A stretch of 64,000 nt of DNA from Pseudomonadota bacterium (GTDB lineage Bacteria; Pseudomonadota; Alphaproteobacteria; Azospirillales; Azospirillaceae), in the NCBI GenBank assembly GCA_023423695.1, contig JAFAFA010000079.1:62001-126000 (forward strand), given 5' to 3'. Of this stretch, positions 7,665 to 16,831 are shown piece after piece. Position 1 is the first letter of the stretch. Each line of letters opens with the position of its first letter. The position numbers and the translations under genes were made by a program. The notes below the pieces were generated by a model, which was not told where the DNA came from, did not search any database, and worked only from the letters and a program-made list of their open reading frames with translations.

Positions 7665-9335
7665 GTGAGGCTGGGACGGGCGATAGCGGGAACGGCGGCG
7701 GTTGCGGTGACGCTGGGCGTCGTCGGCCTTGGCGGTGCCATTCTGGCCGGCCCTGCCCTGATCGGCGGGATAGCGACCGAACTGCTGCGCGATACCGGCT
7801 TCGCCGGGGCGGAGGTCACCGTTACCGGATTAAGGATCGCCGATGGCTGGGACGGGCTGCGGCTGGAGTTCACCGCCGGCAGCGGACCGCTGGAGGCGGC
7901 GGCCCCGACGCTGGAGCTGCCGATGGCCGGCCGTGTCACGCTGTCCGGTGCCCTGCGGGTGGGGATGGACGGCGGGACGCTGACCGTCAGCCCCGACGGC
8001 TGTCTGCCGGCCGTTGTGGAGAAGCTGACTGTCAGCGGCCAGACGCTGGTCCTGCCGCAGGAAGCGACGGTCTGCGCCGCGCCGGATGCACCGCTGCTGC
8101 GCTGGTCCCCCTCGGTGATGACCATTGCTGCGGAGGTGAAGGCCCCGCGGCTCGACGTGCCGGCCAGCGGCCTGCGTGCCGACCGGTTGGTGCTGCGGTT
8201 GGGGCAGGACGGGAACGGGCGGCAGGCTGACGTAACCATCGCCACGCTGACCAACACCGCCAAGCCGGGGCCGGTCGTGCCGCTCGCCGTCACCCTCCAC
8301 GCCGCCCAGGAGGGGGAGCGGCCTTGGTCCATCGACGGCATCGCTAAGGATGCGAAGGGCCTGCTGTCGGTCACGCTGACCGGCAGCCATGACCAGACCG
8401 CCGGCACCGGCCGGGTGGAGGCGGTGGCGAAGCCGGTCGTGCTGGCTCCGGACGGGCCGGGATTGGCCGCCATTTCGCCGCTGGCGGCGACATTTCTTCA
8501 GAAGGCGTCCGGCACCCTGTCGGGGAAGGCGACAATCGCCTGGGACGCCAAGGGCATGACCACGGCGGGGCAGGCGACGGTGAAGGGGCTGGCCGGCGTC
8601 GCCGGGCCGGTGACCGTCGCCGGCGTGGCCGGAACGGTCGCCCTGTCGAGCCTGTCTCCGCCGGTGATCCCTGCCGGACAGAAGCTGTCGATCGGCCTGC
8701 TCGATGTCGGCATTCCGCTGACCGACGGCACCCTGCAGTTCGGCTATGGACGCGACGGGCGGCTGGATGTGGGCCGCGCGGAATGGCGTTGGGCCGGCGG
8801 TACGCTGCGTGCCGATCCGTTCAAGCTGGCGCCCGCCGCGCCTAAGGGAACCGTCACCCTGCATGCCGACGGCATCGACGCGGCCAAGCTGCTGGAACTG
8901 ATCGCCGTCGACGGGTTGGAGGCGAGCGGCAGGCTGGCCGGCACACTGCCGGTGGTCTTCGCCGACGATACGGTGACGCTGAACGGCGGCGTGCTGGAAT
9001 CCGCCGCCCCCGGTACCCTGCGCTACGATCCCGCCAACCCGCCCGCCGCCCTGAAGGGGGAGGAGGGAAGCCCCACCGCCATGCTGATGGGGGCGCTGAC
9101 CGACTTCCGATACGACAGCCTGCGGATCACCATCGACGGGCAGGCCGGCGGCGAACTCAGCGCCGGCCTGTCGCTGCGCGGCGCCAACCCGTCATTCTAC
9201 GATGGCTATCCGGTCGCGCTTAACCTTAAGCTGTCCGGCGCGCTCGACCGGATTCTGCGCCAGAACCTCGACGTCTACCGGATCCCCGACACGCTGCGGG
9301 ACCGCATGACCGGCTTCGACCAGAAGGACCCCTGA
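7665..9335 (+). CDS. ydbH: YdbH-like AsmA-family intermembrane protein
   Basis: This protein of about 556 residues has one N-terminal membrane anchor (about residues 5-30) and a long beta-rich periplasmic body with repeated hydrophobic/polar strands, ending in DRMTGFDQKDP. I call it YdbH because the next two genes are clear YnbE and YdbL homologues. In E. coli YdbH, an AsmA-like protein, bridges the inner and outer membranes with the lipoprotein YnbE and supports lipid homeostasis. E. coli YdbH is about 880 residues, so this is a short version. GTG 7665 is preferred because GGAGG (7651-7655) precedes it; an in-frame GTG at 7602 adds 21 residues but lacks a good ribosome site. Confidence 0.75.
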   Translation: MRLGRAIAGTAAVAVTLGVVGLGGAILAGPALIGGIATELLRDTGFAGAEVTVTGLRIADGWDGLRLEFTAGSGPLEAAAPTLELPMAGRVTLSGALRVGMDGGTLTVSPDGCLPAVVEKLTVSGQTLVLPQEATVCAAPDAPLLRWSPSVMTIAAEVKAPRLDVPASGLRADRLVLRLGQDGNGRQADVTIATLTNTAKPGPVVPLAVTLHAAQEGERPWSIDGIAKDAKGLLSVTLTGSHDQTAGTGRVEAVAKPVVLAPDGPGLAAISPLAATFLQKASGTLSGKATIAWDAKGMTTAGQATVKGLAGVAGPVTVAGVAGTVALSSLSPPVIPAGQKLSIGLLDVGIPLTDGTLQFGYGRDGRLDVGRAEWRWAGGTLRADPFKLAPAAPKGTVTLHADGIDAAKLLELIAVDGLEASGRLAGTLPVVFADDTVTLNGGVLESAAPGTLRYDPANPPAALKGEEGSPTAMLMGALTDFRYDSLRITIDGQAGGELSAGLSLRGANPSFYDGYPVALNLKLSGALDRILRQNLDVYRIPDTLRDRMTGFDQKDP

Positions 9336-9343
9336 TCGCCACC

Positions 9344-9592
9344 ATGATAACCAAATTCCTATCCGCCCGCCTGATGGCCGCCCTGCTGTTGCCGGTCGCG
9401 GCGGCAGCCTGTGCCCCAACGGTCAAGATCGAAGCGCCCGACAAGCCCATCGAGATCAACCTGAATGTCCGCATCGAGCAGGAGGTTCGGGTCAAGCTGG
9501 AACGCGACGTCGACGACGCCATCCGCAACGACCCCGCCCTGTTCGGTCTGCCGACGGACTCCGTACCCTCTCCTGCCAAGGGGAAGAAGTGA
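9344..9592 (+). CDS. ynbE: YnbE-like outer-membrane lipoprotein
   Basis: This 82-residue protein has a signal peptide with a lipobox-like end (PVAAAAC, Cys near residue 23), so it should be lipidated and placed in the outer membrane. The mature part contains the YnbE-type amphipathic segment IEINLNVRIEQEVRVKLERD. In E. coli YnbE multimerises and joins YdbH to form the intermembrane bridge by beta-strand stacking. It starts 8 bp after the ydbH stop, and its TGA overlaps the ATG of ydbL, so the three genes form one operon. Confidence 0.85.
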   Translation: MITKFLSARLMAALLLPVAAAACAPTVKIEAPDKPIEINLNVRIEQEVRVKLERDVDDAIRNDPALFGLPTDSVPSPAKGKK

Positions 9593-9960
9593 TGACGACC
9601 CAACCCATCACCCGCCGCCGCTTCAACCGGCTGGCGCTGTCCGCCATGGCCGCTGGCCTGCTGGCTTCCGCCCTGCCGTCGCTTGCCCTTGCGCAGGATG
9701 CGCTGGCCGCCGCCAAGGCCGCCGGCCAGATCGGCGAACGTCCCGACGGGCTGGTCGGTGCCGTTCCCGGCGCCCCTGCAACGGCCCAGGCGCTGGCTGA
9801 ACAGGTGAACGCCCAGCGGCTTGCCCGTTACCGCGAGATCGCCAAGGGCAACGGCACGGCGCTCGACAAGGTTCAGGCAGTCGCCGGCCAGCAACTGATC
9901 GAGCGCACCCCCGCCGGCCAGTTCGTGATGACCGCCGCCGGCCAGTGGCAACGGAAGTGA
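9592..9960 (+). CDS. ydbL: YdbL-like periplasmic protein
   Basis: This 122-residue DUF1318/YdbL family protein carries the 'AKAAGQIGERPDGLVGAV' segment and the 'INAQR...YREIAKGNGT' type region typical of the family. YdbL modulates YdbH-YnbE assembly in E. coli. The signal peptide starts ITRRRFNRLALSAM, with an RR motif that resembles a Tat signal, which would be unusual for the family. ATG 9592 overlaps the ynbE stop (ATGA), implying translational coupling. A GTG directly before it is a less likely start. Confidence 0.85.
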   Translation: MTTQPITRRRFNRLALSAMAAGLLASALPSLALAQDALAAAKAAGQIGERPDGLVGAVPGAPATAQALAEQVNAQRLARYREIAKGNGTALDKVQAVAGQQLIERTPAGQFVMTAAGQWQRK

Positions 9961-11978
9961 CCGACGCGGCCACCGTCGCCGACCTGCGCCGCCGTCTTGC
10001 CGGCAAGCCCGGCGACGGCGCGCTGCTGGCAGCATTGTTCGCGGCGCTCGATGCGGCAAGGTTGGCCGGCACGCCGGAGGAGGCGGTCGCCCGCTCCAAC
10101 TTCGGCGAGGCGCTGAGGCGCCAGGGCCGGCTGGCCGAGGCGGAGGCCCATCACCGCAAGGCGCTGGCATGGCTGCCGGATTTCGGCGGCAACCATTTCA
10201 ATTGGGGCGTCATCCTGCAGGCGCTGGGCCGCACGGCGGAAGCCGCGTCGGCCTATGGCGAGGCCGCGAGGCTGATGTCGCGCTTCGCCCCGGCGCCCTG
10301 CAACCAGGGTGTCCTGTTGCGCGAGCTCGGCCGGCTGGACGAGGCGGAGGCGGCGCTGCGCCGGGCACTGGCGCTCGACCCGATGCTTGTGCCGGCGCGG
10401 CTTGCCCTGGCGGCGCTGCACCGCGACCGCGGCGAACTTGACCGCGCCGTCGGTGGTTTCCGTACCTGCCTGTGTCTGCAGCCCGATCTGGCGGAGGGGC
10501 AGGCGAACCTCGCCCTGACCTTGAAGGAGCGCGGGCAGCGAGGCGGAGCGAAAGACGATACCGCCAGCCTAACGGGCTTCGAGCGCGCCCTGCGCATCGG
10601 CCTTCCCGATCCCGGTGGAGTGCTGGCGCAGCTGGTGCAGCAGCGCCGGCATCTCTGTCGCTGGGATGAGCTGGAGGCGCTGTCCACCAAGCTTGTCGGG
10701 CTGGTGCGGGAAGGGCGGACACAGCAGGTTCATCCCTGGATCTTCCTCGGCGAAGGAGCCGGGCCGGAACTGGAACGGGCCTGCGCCGAGCGCTACGCCG
10801 CCTGGAAGACACGCGGTATCGGACCGGCCTTCCCGATTCGCACCACCCGCGGCGCCAAGCTGCGCATCGGCTATCTGTCCGCCGACTTCCACGAGCACGC
10901 CACCGCGGTGCTGATCGCCGATCTGGTCGAGCGGCACGACCGCGGGCGGTTCGAGATCTTCGGCTGCTCCTACGGTCCCGACGATGGCGGGCCGTTGCGC
11001 CGGCGGCTGACCCTGGGGTTCGACCGCTTCCTCGACCTGTCCGCCCTGACGGACGAGGCGGCGGCACAGGCGATCCATCGGGCGGGAATCGACATCCTGG
11101 TCGATCTGAAGGGGCACACCCAGGGCGCCCGGCCCGGCATCGCTGCCCGCCGGCCGGCACCGGTGCAGGCGCAATGGCTGGGCTATCCGGGTACGACCGG
11201 TAGCCCGGCCATCGACTATGTCATCGCCGATCCGGTGGTGGCGCCAGCCGATCATCAGCGCTTCTACAGCGAGCGCATCGTCCATCTGCCCGACAGCTAC
11301 CAGCCCAACGACCGCAAGCGCGCCATCGGGCCGGTGCCCGGCCGTGCCGACTGCGGCCTGCCGGCGGAGGGCGTGGTCTTCTGCGCCTTCAACGCGCCTT
11401 ACAAGATCGGGCCGGAGCTGTTCGGCCGCTGGTGTCGCATTCTGCAACGGGTGCCGGGATCGGTCCTGTGGCTGCTGGAAGGACCGGCGGAGGTCGCCGT
11501 CAACCTGCGCTGCGCCGCCGCGGAGCGTGGAATCGCGGCGGCGCGGCTGGTCTTCGCCCCCCGTCTGCCCGGCCCCGCCCATCTGGCGCGGCACCGGCTG
11601 GCCGACCTTTTCCTCGATTCGACCCCGGTCGGTGCCCACACCACCGCGAGCGATGCATTGTGGGCCGGGTTGCCGGTGCTGACGGTGCCGGGCCGCTCCT
11701 TCGCCGGGCGGGTCGCCGCCAGCCTGCTGCGGGCCGTCGGGCTGGCGGAACTGGCGGTGCCGGATTGGGACGCCTATGAGGCGACGGCGCGGCGTCTGGC
11801 CGAAATGCCGGCGGAGCTGGCTGCGCTGAAACGGCGGCTGGAGGAAGCGCGTGCGACCGCCCCGCTGTTCGACACCGACCGCTTCGCCCGTTCCATCGAG
11901 GCCGCCTACCTCGCCATGTGGGACATCCACGCGGCGGGCGGACCGCCGCGTGGGCTCAGAATTCCGCCTCAGGGATAG
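9957..11978 (+). CDS. TPR-containing GT41 (SPINDLY/OGT-like) glycosyltransferase
   Basis: This 673-residue protein has TPR repeats in about residues 45-200 (repeated A-L-G/R...A-E-A...A-L motifs with L-D-P/P-D ends). A glycosyltransferase family 41 catalytic region follows from about 290 to 650. Catalytic-half marks are RIGYLSADFHEHA, DILVDLKGHTQGAR, AQWLGYPGTTG, DYVIADP, and DSTPVGAHTTASDALWAGLP, which should bind the nucleotide sugar. Family members add GlcNAc, fucose or related sugars to Ser/Thr of proteins, or act in flagellin glycosylation. The substrate here is unknown. GTG 9957 overlaps the ydbL stop (GTGA), so translation is probably coupled; GTG 9945 is an alternative start. Confidence 0.85.
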   Translation: MTDAATVADLRRRLAGKPGDGALLAALFAALDAARLAGTPEEAVARSNFGEALRRQGRLAEAEAHHRKALAWLPDFGGNHFNWGVILQALGRTAEAASAYGEAARLMSRFAPAPCNQGVLLRELGRLDEAEAALRRALALDPMLVPARLALAALHRDRGELDRAVGGFRTCLCLQPDLAEGQANLALTLKERGQRGGAKDDTASLTGFERALRIGLPDPGGVLAQLVQQRRHLCRWDELEALSTKLVGLVREGRTQQVHPWIFLGEGAGPELERACAERYAAWKTRGIGPAFPIRTTRGAKLRIGYLSADFHEHATAVLIADLVERHDRGRFEIFGCSYGPDDGGPLRRRLTLGFDRFLDLSALTDEAAAQAIHRAGIDILVDLKGHTQGARPGIAARRPAPVQAQWLGYPGTTGSPAIDYVIADPVVAPADHQRFYSERIVHLPDSYQPNDRKRAIGPVPGRADCGLPAEGVVFCAFNAPYKIGPELFGRWCRILQRVPGSVLWLLEGPAEVAVNLRCAAAERGIAAARLVFAPRLPGPAHLARHRLADLFLDSTPVGAHTTASDALWAGLPVLTVPGRSFAGRVAASLLRAVGLAELAVPDWDAYEATARRLAEMPAELAALKRRLEEARATAPLFDTDRFARSIEAAYLAMWDIHAAGGPPRGLRIPPQG

Positions 11979-12694
11979 GCGCAGCGGTCCGCCGTGACCT
12001 CCACGAAGGAGCGCTGGGAGGCGGCGAAGGTGAAGCGGTATTCGCTGTTGTCGACCACCAGCGACTGGTGCAGCGGCAGCACGCCGGCGACCGTCGCGGT
12101 CTTGCCGCCGATGCCGGTGATTCGGATGGTCACCGGCTGTCCCGGATCGAACCAGCTTTCGGCGTTGCCCTGCGCGTTGTGAGCGGACTGGCCTTCGCCG
12201 GTGACGGTCACGGTGCCGTTGCCGAAGGTCACGCCGCGCGCACCCCCCTTCAGCAGCGGTGTGCTCAGCGTGAAGCGCTTGGTCTCGGCCGGCTGACAGT
12301 TGCGCTGAACCTGTGCCTGCGAGATGACGAAGGAGAGGCGGTTGGCGTCCAGCCCGTTCTTCAGCCGTTCCGACACGAGCTGCGTCAGCTTGGCGAGGTC
12401 GCCGGTCGGCACCTCCCGCTGCAGGCGGTCGTCCAGCTCGGCGGCACGCGCCTCCGCCGTGCGGGCGGCATGCTGCATCTGCGTGGCCAACAGTTCCAGT
12501 TCCGCCTTCTGGCGCGACAGGGTGGCGATCTCCTCCCGCAGGGTGACGTCGCGGCCCTTCAGCTGCTCGATTCCCATCTGATAGGAGAAGAGCCCGACGC
12601 CGAGAACCAAGGCGGCCAGCAGCAGGAACTTGATCACGCCCGCCCGCATGCGCCGGCGGTACCGTCTTTCGTAGTCGTAACGTCCCAGGGTCAT
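11969..12694 (-). CDS. Membrane-anchored coiled-coil protein, function unknown
   Basis: This 241-residue protein begins with an Arg-rich stretch (YDYERRYRRRMRAG), then one membrane span (about residues 20-42, IKFLLLAALVLGVGLF), then a coiled coil (about 45-95). A C-terminal beta-rich domain ends in ADRCAYP. The topology suggests an inner-membrane protein with a periplasmic C-terminus. I do not recognise a family; the layout recalls divisome, pilus or secretion accessory proteins but nothing specific supports that. It overlaps the end of the convergent GT41 gene by 10 bp. Confidence 0.7.
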   Translation of the reverse strand: MTLGRYDYERRYRRRMRAGVIKFLLLAALVLGVGLFSYQMGIEQLKGRDVTLREEIATLSRQKAELELLATQMQHAARTAEARAAELDDRLQREVPTGDLAKLTQLVSERLKNGLDANRLSFVISQAQVQRNCQPAETKRFTLSTPLLKGGARGVTFGNGTVTVTGEGQSAHNAQGNAESWFDPGQPVTIRITGIGGKTATVAGVLPLHQSLVVDNSEYRFTFAASQRSFVEVTADRCAYP

Positions 12695-12741
12695 GATGTC
12701 GGTCGCGGCGGGCTGTCTCGTCGGGCGATATGGCTAACGGC

Positions 12742-12772
12742 AACGGCCAAGGGATGCAACCCCTTGGCCGTT
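12742..12772 (-). terminator. Strong stem-loop downstream of lptD
   Basis: A perfect 12-bp stem (12742-12753 with 12761-12772) with a 7-nt loop lies 50 bp beyond the lptD stop. There is no U-run on the minus strand, so it is a likely 3'-end structure or weak intrinsic terminator. Confidence 0.45.
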
Positions 12773-12821
12773 CGATTTGCCGTGATGCCTTGTCGCTTCC
12801 GGCTGTATGGGCGCACTGAGT

Positions 12822-15212
12822 CTATTGGTTGGCCGAGCTGCCGCCCAGGAAGCTGGCGTTCAGGCCGGGGCTCTTGAACTCACCGACATTCTTGAAGACC
12901 AGACGGAAGAAGATGGTGTTGCCGTCCTGCTCCCCGGTGGTGCTGACCGTGTAGTCGCGGCGCGCGATGGTCTGGAAAACCAGGCATTCATCCGCGTAGG
13001 ACAGGACCGCCAGGCTGGATCGCGGACCGGGCTGAGGCTCCATCGCCTGGGTGTGGCTGACGCCGATGCTCCAATAGTCGGTGAACTGCGAGGACACGCC
13101 GAACGATGCCTGCTCCACCCGGTCGCGGGTGACTGCGGTGCGCGACGTGGTCTGGTCGACATAGGTATAGGAGGTGGACAGCCGCAGCAGAGGCACGCCG
13201 GCCGAGGCGTTCAGCGAATGGCGGCGTGGCCGGAGCGTGTCATGGTCGATGCGGAAGCCGTAATTCACGTCCAGCCACTCGGCCGGCTGCAGGTCCAGGC
13301 GGCCGACATAGTCGGACACGCTATCCTCCAGGCCCGAGCCGCCGGTGAAGCCCGCTCCGGTCTCCGTCAGGCGGCGGCTCTGGCCCAGGAACAGGCTGGC
13401 CGAGCCTTGGGTGTTGCCGTAGATCGCGGTGCGCAGGCCGTAGGTGAAGCGCGTGCCGTCATCCAGCCGGTCGATTCCGGTGAAACGGTTCGGCTGCAGC
13501 AGGTTCACGTCGTCGAACTCGATGTCCAGGCTGTCCTCGTTCGGGAAAACCCGGCCGTTCGGCAGCTTGGGCGCGAAGGTCAGCTGGCCGATCGGCTCGA
13601 TCAGCTGGGACGAGCTTTCGCCGTAGCGGACGAAGGGATAGCGGACGGTCGCCTGCCCCTGCGGGAAGAAGCGGAAGCGGCTGATGTTGTCGTTTCCGCG
13701 GACCGTCGGGTCGTTGTTGTTGAACTGCTGCGCCGTATAGCCGGCGACCAGCACGCTGCCCGACAGGGTGGTGACGAAGCCGGCGTTGGAGACGATGTTG
13801 CGCTCCCACCCCGGCTGCACCACGAAACGCTGGGTGTCGGGGCCGGCATTCCGGAAGCGCGAGACGCCCAGCAGGCTGGTGTCCAGCGACCAGCGGCCGC
13901 CGAACAGGCTTCCCGGCTCGCCCAGCGCATTGTATCGCGCATCGGGCAGGGCGACCGGCTCGGGAATCGGGTTCCCATAGCGCATGTCCTGGAAGCTGTA
14001 ACCGGTGATCGCCGCATAGTTCCGGCCGCGGAAGCCCTCGACGAAGGCCTTGCTGGTCAGATAGTCCTCGCGGAAATCGTAGTAGCGCCGCAGGAAGGTC
14101 GGGTCGCTCGCGCGCTTGACGTCGAAGCCGGCGCGCCAGGTCTCGTCGATGTCGAACAGGCCGCGCGCGGCGACGTAGCCGCGGTTGCGCGTCTCCTTGG
14201 GTGCCGTCGTGCTGTTGCCGCCGTCGCCGCGGGTGATGGCGCCTTCCAGCGACAGCCGGCCGTTCTCGAAGCGCTTGCGGTACTGGCCGCCCAGCAGCGG
14301 CCCCTGCTGCGAATAGTAATGCAGGTCGAAGGTGGCGTCCTGATCCGGTCCGATGTCCCAGTAGTAATGGGTCTTGAGGATGGCGCCGAGGTTGGAGCTG
14401 TTGCCGGCGGACGGCGTCAGGAAGCCGCTCTTGCGGTCGACCGATGGATCGGGGTGCGACAAGTAAGGCGTGTAGGCGACGGGAATCCCGAAGATTTCCA
14501 TCGTCGCGTCGCGATAGCGGACCTCGTGCTCCTCGTTGTCGTGCACGATGCGCACGGCTCGGATCTGCCACAGCGGGGGCCGGGTCGGGTCCTCCTTGCA
14601 GAGGTCGCAGGGGCTGTAGACGCCGCGGTTGACGCGCGTCAGCCGGCCCTCGCGCCGCTCGCCCTCGGCACCGGCCATGCGGCCGTTGTCGGTCATCAGG
14701 ACGCGGATGTTCTCGATGAACACGTCCTTCAGGTCGTCGGTCAGCTCGGCATAGTCGGCAAAGACGATGTCGCCCGACGGCTCCACCAGCCGGATCTTGC
14801 CGGTGGCGGTGACGACCTTGGTCTTCTGGTTGTAGGTGATCTTGTCGGCGCGGACGCTGCGCTTGCCCTGCGCCAGTTCGACATTGCCGCTGGCGGTGAC
14901 GAGGCTGTTCACCTCGTCGAAGGTGACCTGATCGGCGGTGAGCAGCACCGGGTCCTGCTTCTGCGTCGCCCCGGCGGCATTTCCGCCGGCCGTCCCATTG
15001 CCATTTCCCTGCCCGGCGGCAGCCTGGGCGGTGGCCGGCTTCGTTCCGGGAACCGGGGTGGCCGGCGACTGGGCCTGCGCCATGTCGGTGAGGGCCAGAT
15101 CCACGGCGGCGACCCCGCACGCCACCATCAGCCCGACGATGCCGGAGCGCAGGATGGGATTGGCGGCGGTCGGAGCTTTGGCGCGGGCGCGCCGGGAGAC
15201 GTGCTTGGGCAT
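12822..15212 (-). CDS. lptD: LPS-assembly protein LptD
   Basis: This 796-residue outer-membrane protein inserts lipopolysaccharide into the outer leaflet, with LptE and LptABCFG as partners. It has a signal region (about residues 20-47, ending AQAQ). An OstA/LptA-like beta-jellyroll follows (VLLTADQVTFDEVNSLVTAS..., about 85-200), with a CDLC cysteine pair near residue 200. The large beta-barrel domain runs to the C-terminus with many alternating aromatic strands. ATG 15212 is chosen because MPKHVSRRAR begins a basic signal-peptide n-region. It is separated from homospermidine synthase by 155 bp and is not next to surA or pdxA. Confidence 0.92.
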   Translation of the reverse strand: MPKHVSRRARAKAPTAANPILRSGIVGLMVACGVAAVDLALTDMAQAQSPATPVPGTKPATAQAAAGQGNGNGTAGGNAAGATQKQDPVLLTADQVTFDEVNSLVTASGNVELAQGKRSVRADKITYNQKTKVVTATGKIRLVEPSGDIVFADYAELTDDLKDVFIENIRVLMTDNGRMAGAEGERREGRLTRVNRGVYSPCDLCKEDPTRPPLWQIRAVRIVHDNEEHEVRYRDATMEIFGIPVAYTPYLSHPDPSVDRKSGFLTPSAGNSSNLGAILKTHYYWDIGPDQDATFDLHYYSQQGPLLGGQYRKRFENGRLSLEGAITRGDGGNSTTAPKETRNRGYVAARGLFDIDETWRAGFDVKRASDPTFLRRYYDFREDYLTSKAFVEGFRGRNYAAITGYSFQDMRYGNPIPEPVALPDARYNALGEPGSLFGGRWSLDTSLLGVSRFRNAGPDTQRFVVQPGWERNIVSNAGFVTTLSGSVLVAGYTAQQFNNNDPTVRGNDNISRFRFFPQGQATVRYPFVRYGESSSQLIEPIGQLTFAPKLPNGRVFPNEDSLDIEFDDVNLLQPNRFTGIDRLDDGTRFTYGLRTAIYGNTQGSASLFLGQSRRLTETGAGFTGGSGLEDSVSDYVGRLDLQPAEWLDVNYGFRIDHDTLRPRRHSLNASAGVPLLRLSTSYTYVDQTTSRTAVTRDRVEQASFGVSSQFTDYWSIGVSHTQAMEPQPGPRSSLAVLSYADECLVFQTIARRDYTVSTTGEQDGNTIFFRLVFKNVGEFKSPGLNASFLGGSSANQ

Positions 15213-15316
15213 GGCGGAACGATTGGGGGAAGCGTAAGCCCAAGTCAACGGTTTCAAGACCCTATCGCGGGCAATGTCACCGTGTCGCCGTCGGCCCTGT
15301 GGCAGCAACGCCGCAA

Positions 15317-15343
15317 CCCCCGCCGCCGGAGCGGCGGCAGGGG
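15317..15343 (-). terminator. Stem-loop downstream of hss
   Basis: A GC-rich stem (15317-15320 plus 15322-15327 paired with 15333-15338 plus 15340-15343, one C-A mismatch) with a 5-nt loop lies 25 bp past the hss stop. It has no clear U-run and is a candidate terminator between hss and lptD. Confidence 0.4.
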
Positions 15344-15367
15344 CTGCGGGACTTCATCCGAACTGTT

Positions 15368-16789
15368 TCAAACGACCCGGAAGTTCTTGAACTGCCATGG
15401 ATCGTCCTCGTCGATGTCCTCCGGGAACAGGGTGTTGCGGTCCTGCAGAGGCGTCCAATCGCCATAGGCGCCGACCACCTCGCCCAGATAGGGGGAAGCG
15501 ATCTCCAGCACCCGGCGGAAGTCGACCTCGTCCGGTTCCACCAAGCCCCGATTCGGGTTCTCCAGGGTCCAGACGATGCCGCCCAGAACGGTGGAGGTCA
15601 CCTGCATCGACGTGGCGTTGTTGTAGGGGGCCAGCGACCGCGCGGTGTCGATGTCGAGCCGCGAGCCGTACCAGTAGGCGCCCTTGGGGTTGCCCATCAG
15701 CAGAACGCCGAGTTCGTCCATGCCGCCGGTGATCTCATGCATCATCAGCCGCTGTTCGGCCTGCATGTTGTAGTTCTTGCCGACCAGTTCGTGCAGCGAC
15801 ATCACGGCGTCGTCGCAGGGGTGATAGGCATAGTGGCAGGTCGGCCGATACACGACCTTGTCCCCCTCGCGCACCGTGAAATAGTCGGAGATCGAGATCG
15901 ATTCGCTGTGGGTGATGAGGAAGCCGTGGAACGGACCCTCCAGCGGAGTCCAGGTGCGCACGCGGGTGGCGGCGCCCGGCCGCATCAGGTAGATGGCGGA
16001 ACCGCAGCCGAACTCGTGCCGGCGCCCATCGGGCGGCAGGTCCTTCTCATGCGTGCCCCAGCCGAGCTCGGCCGGCTGGCAGCCTTCGCTGACGAAGCCG
16101 TCGATCGACCAGGTGTTGACGAACTCGCCGATCTGCTTGGGCTGGTTCGACACCTGGGTGTCGCGCTCCGCCACATGAATGGTCTTGATTCCCAGCTTCT
16201 GCGCCAGCCGGCCCCAGCCGTCGCGGTCGGTGGGAACCTCCGTCCCGACACCGGTGTCGGCGGCGATGTTCAGCAGCGCCTGCTTGACGAAATGCGACAC
16301 CAGACCCGGATTCGCCCCATGGGTGATCAGCGCGGTCGGGCCACCCTGGAAGCGGCCGCGCAGCGCCAGCGCCGTCTCGCGCAACGCGTAGTTGGAGCGC
16401 AGCGACGGCGACAGGCTGGAATCGGTATAGCCGCCCGCCCACGGTTCGGTGCAGGTGTCGGTGTAGAAGGCGCCGACCCGCTGGCAGAACTCGATCAGCG
16501 CGACCGACGAGACGTCGACCGACAGGTTGACCAGGAAATCGCCCTTGTCGATCAGCGGCTTCAGAATCTGGAAGAAGTTGTCGTTGTCGAGCGGGTTGTT
16601 GTGGAAGGCGACGCCGTAAAGCTCCGCCTCCTCGCGCCCGCGCTCCTCGGCGGTGACGATGGTGATCCGGTCGGCGGTAAGTCCGTCGATGTGACGCAAC
16701 AGCAGCGGCAAGACACCCTGGCCAATCGAACCGAATCCAACGATGACCATGCGGCCTGTGAACGTGCAGAGCTTTGTGTCCAGGGCCAT
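15368..16789 (-). CDS. hss: Homospermidine synthase
   Basis: This 473-residue protein makes sym-homospermidine from two putrescines (or putrescine plus spermidine) with NAD+. The N-terminal Rossmann motif VIVGFGSIGQGVLPLL covers about residues 15-30. Family segments LVNLSVDVSS, TDTCTEPWAGGY, ITHGANPGLVSHF and CHYAYHPCDDA follow. Length matches the family. It lies downstream of the ornithine decarboxylase gene on the same strand, which supplies putrescine. GGGGAG lies 10 bp before the ATG. A hairpin sits in the 143-bp gap to the upstream gene. Confidence 0.93.
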   Translation of the reverse strand: MALDTKLCTFTGRMVIVGFGSIGQGVLPLLLRHIDGLTADRITIVTAEERGREEAELYGVAFHNNPLDNDNFFQILKPLIDKGDFLVNLSVDVSSVALIEFCQRVGAFYTDTCTEPWAGGYTDSSLSPSLRSNYALRETALALRGRFQGGPTALITHGANPGLVSHFVKQALLNIAADTGVGTEVPTDRDGWGRLAQKLGIKTIHVAERDTQVSNQPKQIGEFVNTWSIDGFVSEGCQPAELGWGTHEKDLPPDGRRHEFGCGSAIYLMRPGAATRVRTWTPLEGPFHGFLITHSESISISDYFTVREGDKVVYRPTCHYAYHPCDDAVMSLHELVGKNYNMQAEQRLMMHEITGGMDELGVLLMGNPKGAYWYGSRLDIDTARSLAPYNNATSMQVTSTVLGGIVWTLENPNRGLVEPDEVDFRRVLEIASPYLGEVVGAYGDWTPLQDRNTLFPEDIDEDDPWQFKNFRVV

Positions 16790-16831
16790 GATTTTTTGTC
16801 TCCCCGAGGTAGTTTAGGCCAACGACATGAG

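Noticed and set aside
12807..15467. 886-residue plus-strand open frame opposite lptD
   Set aside because: No ribosome site or domain; composition reflects the complement of lptD. LptD is supported by the OstA domain and beta-barrel pattern.
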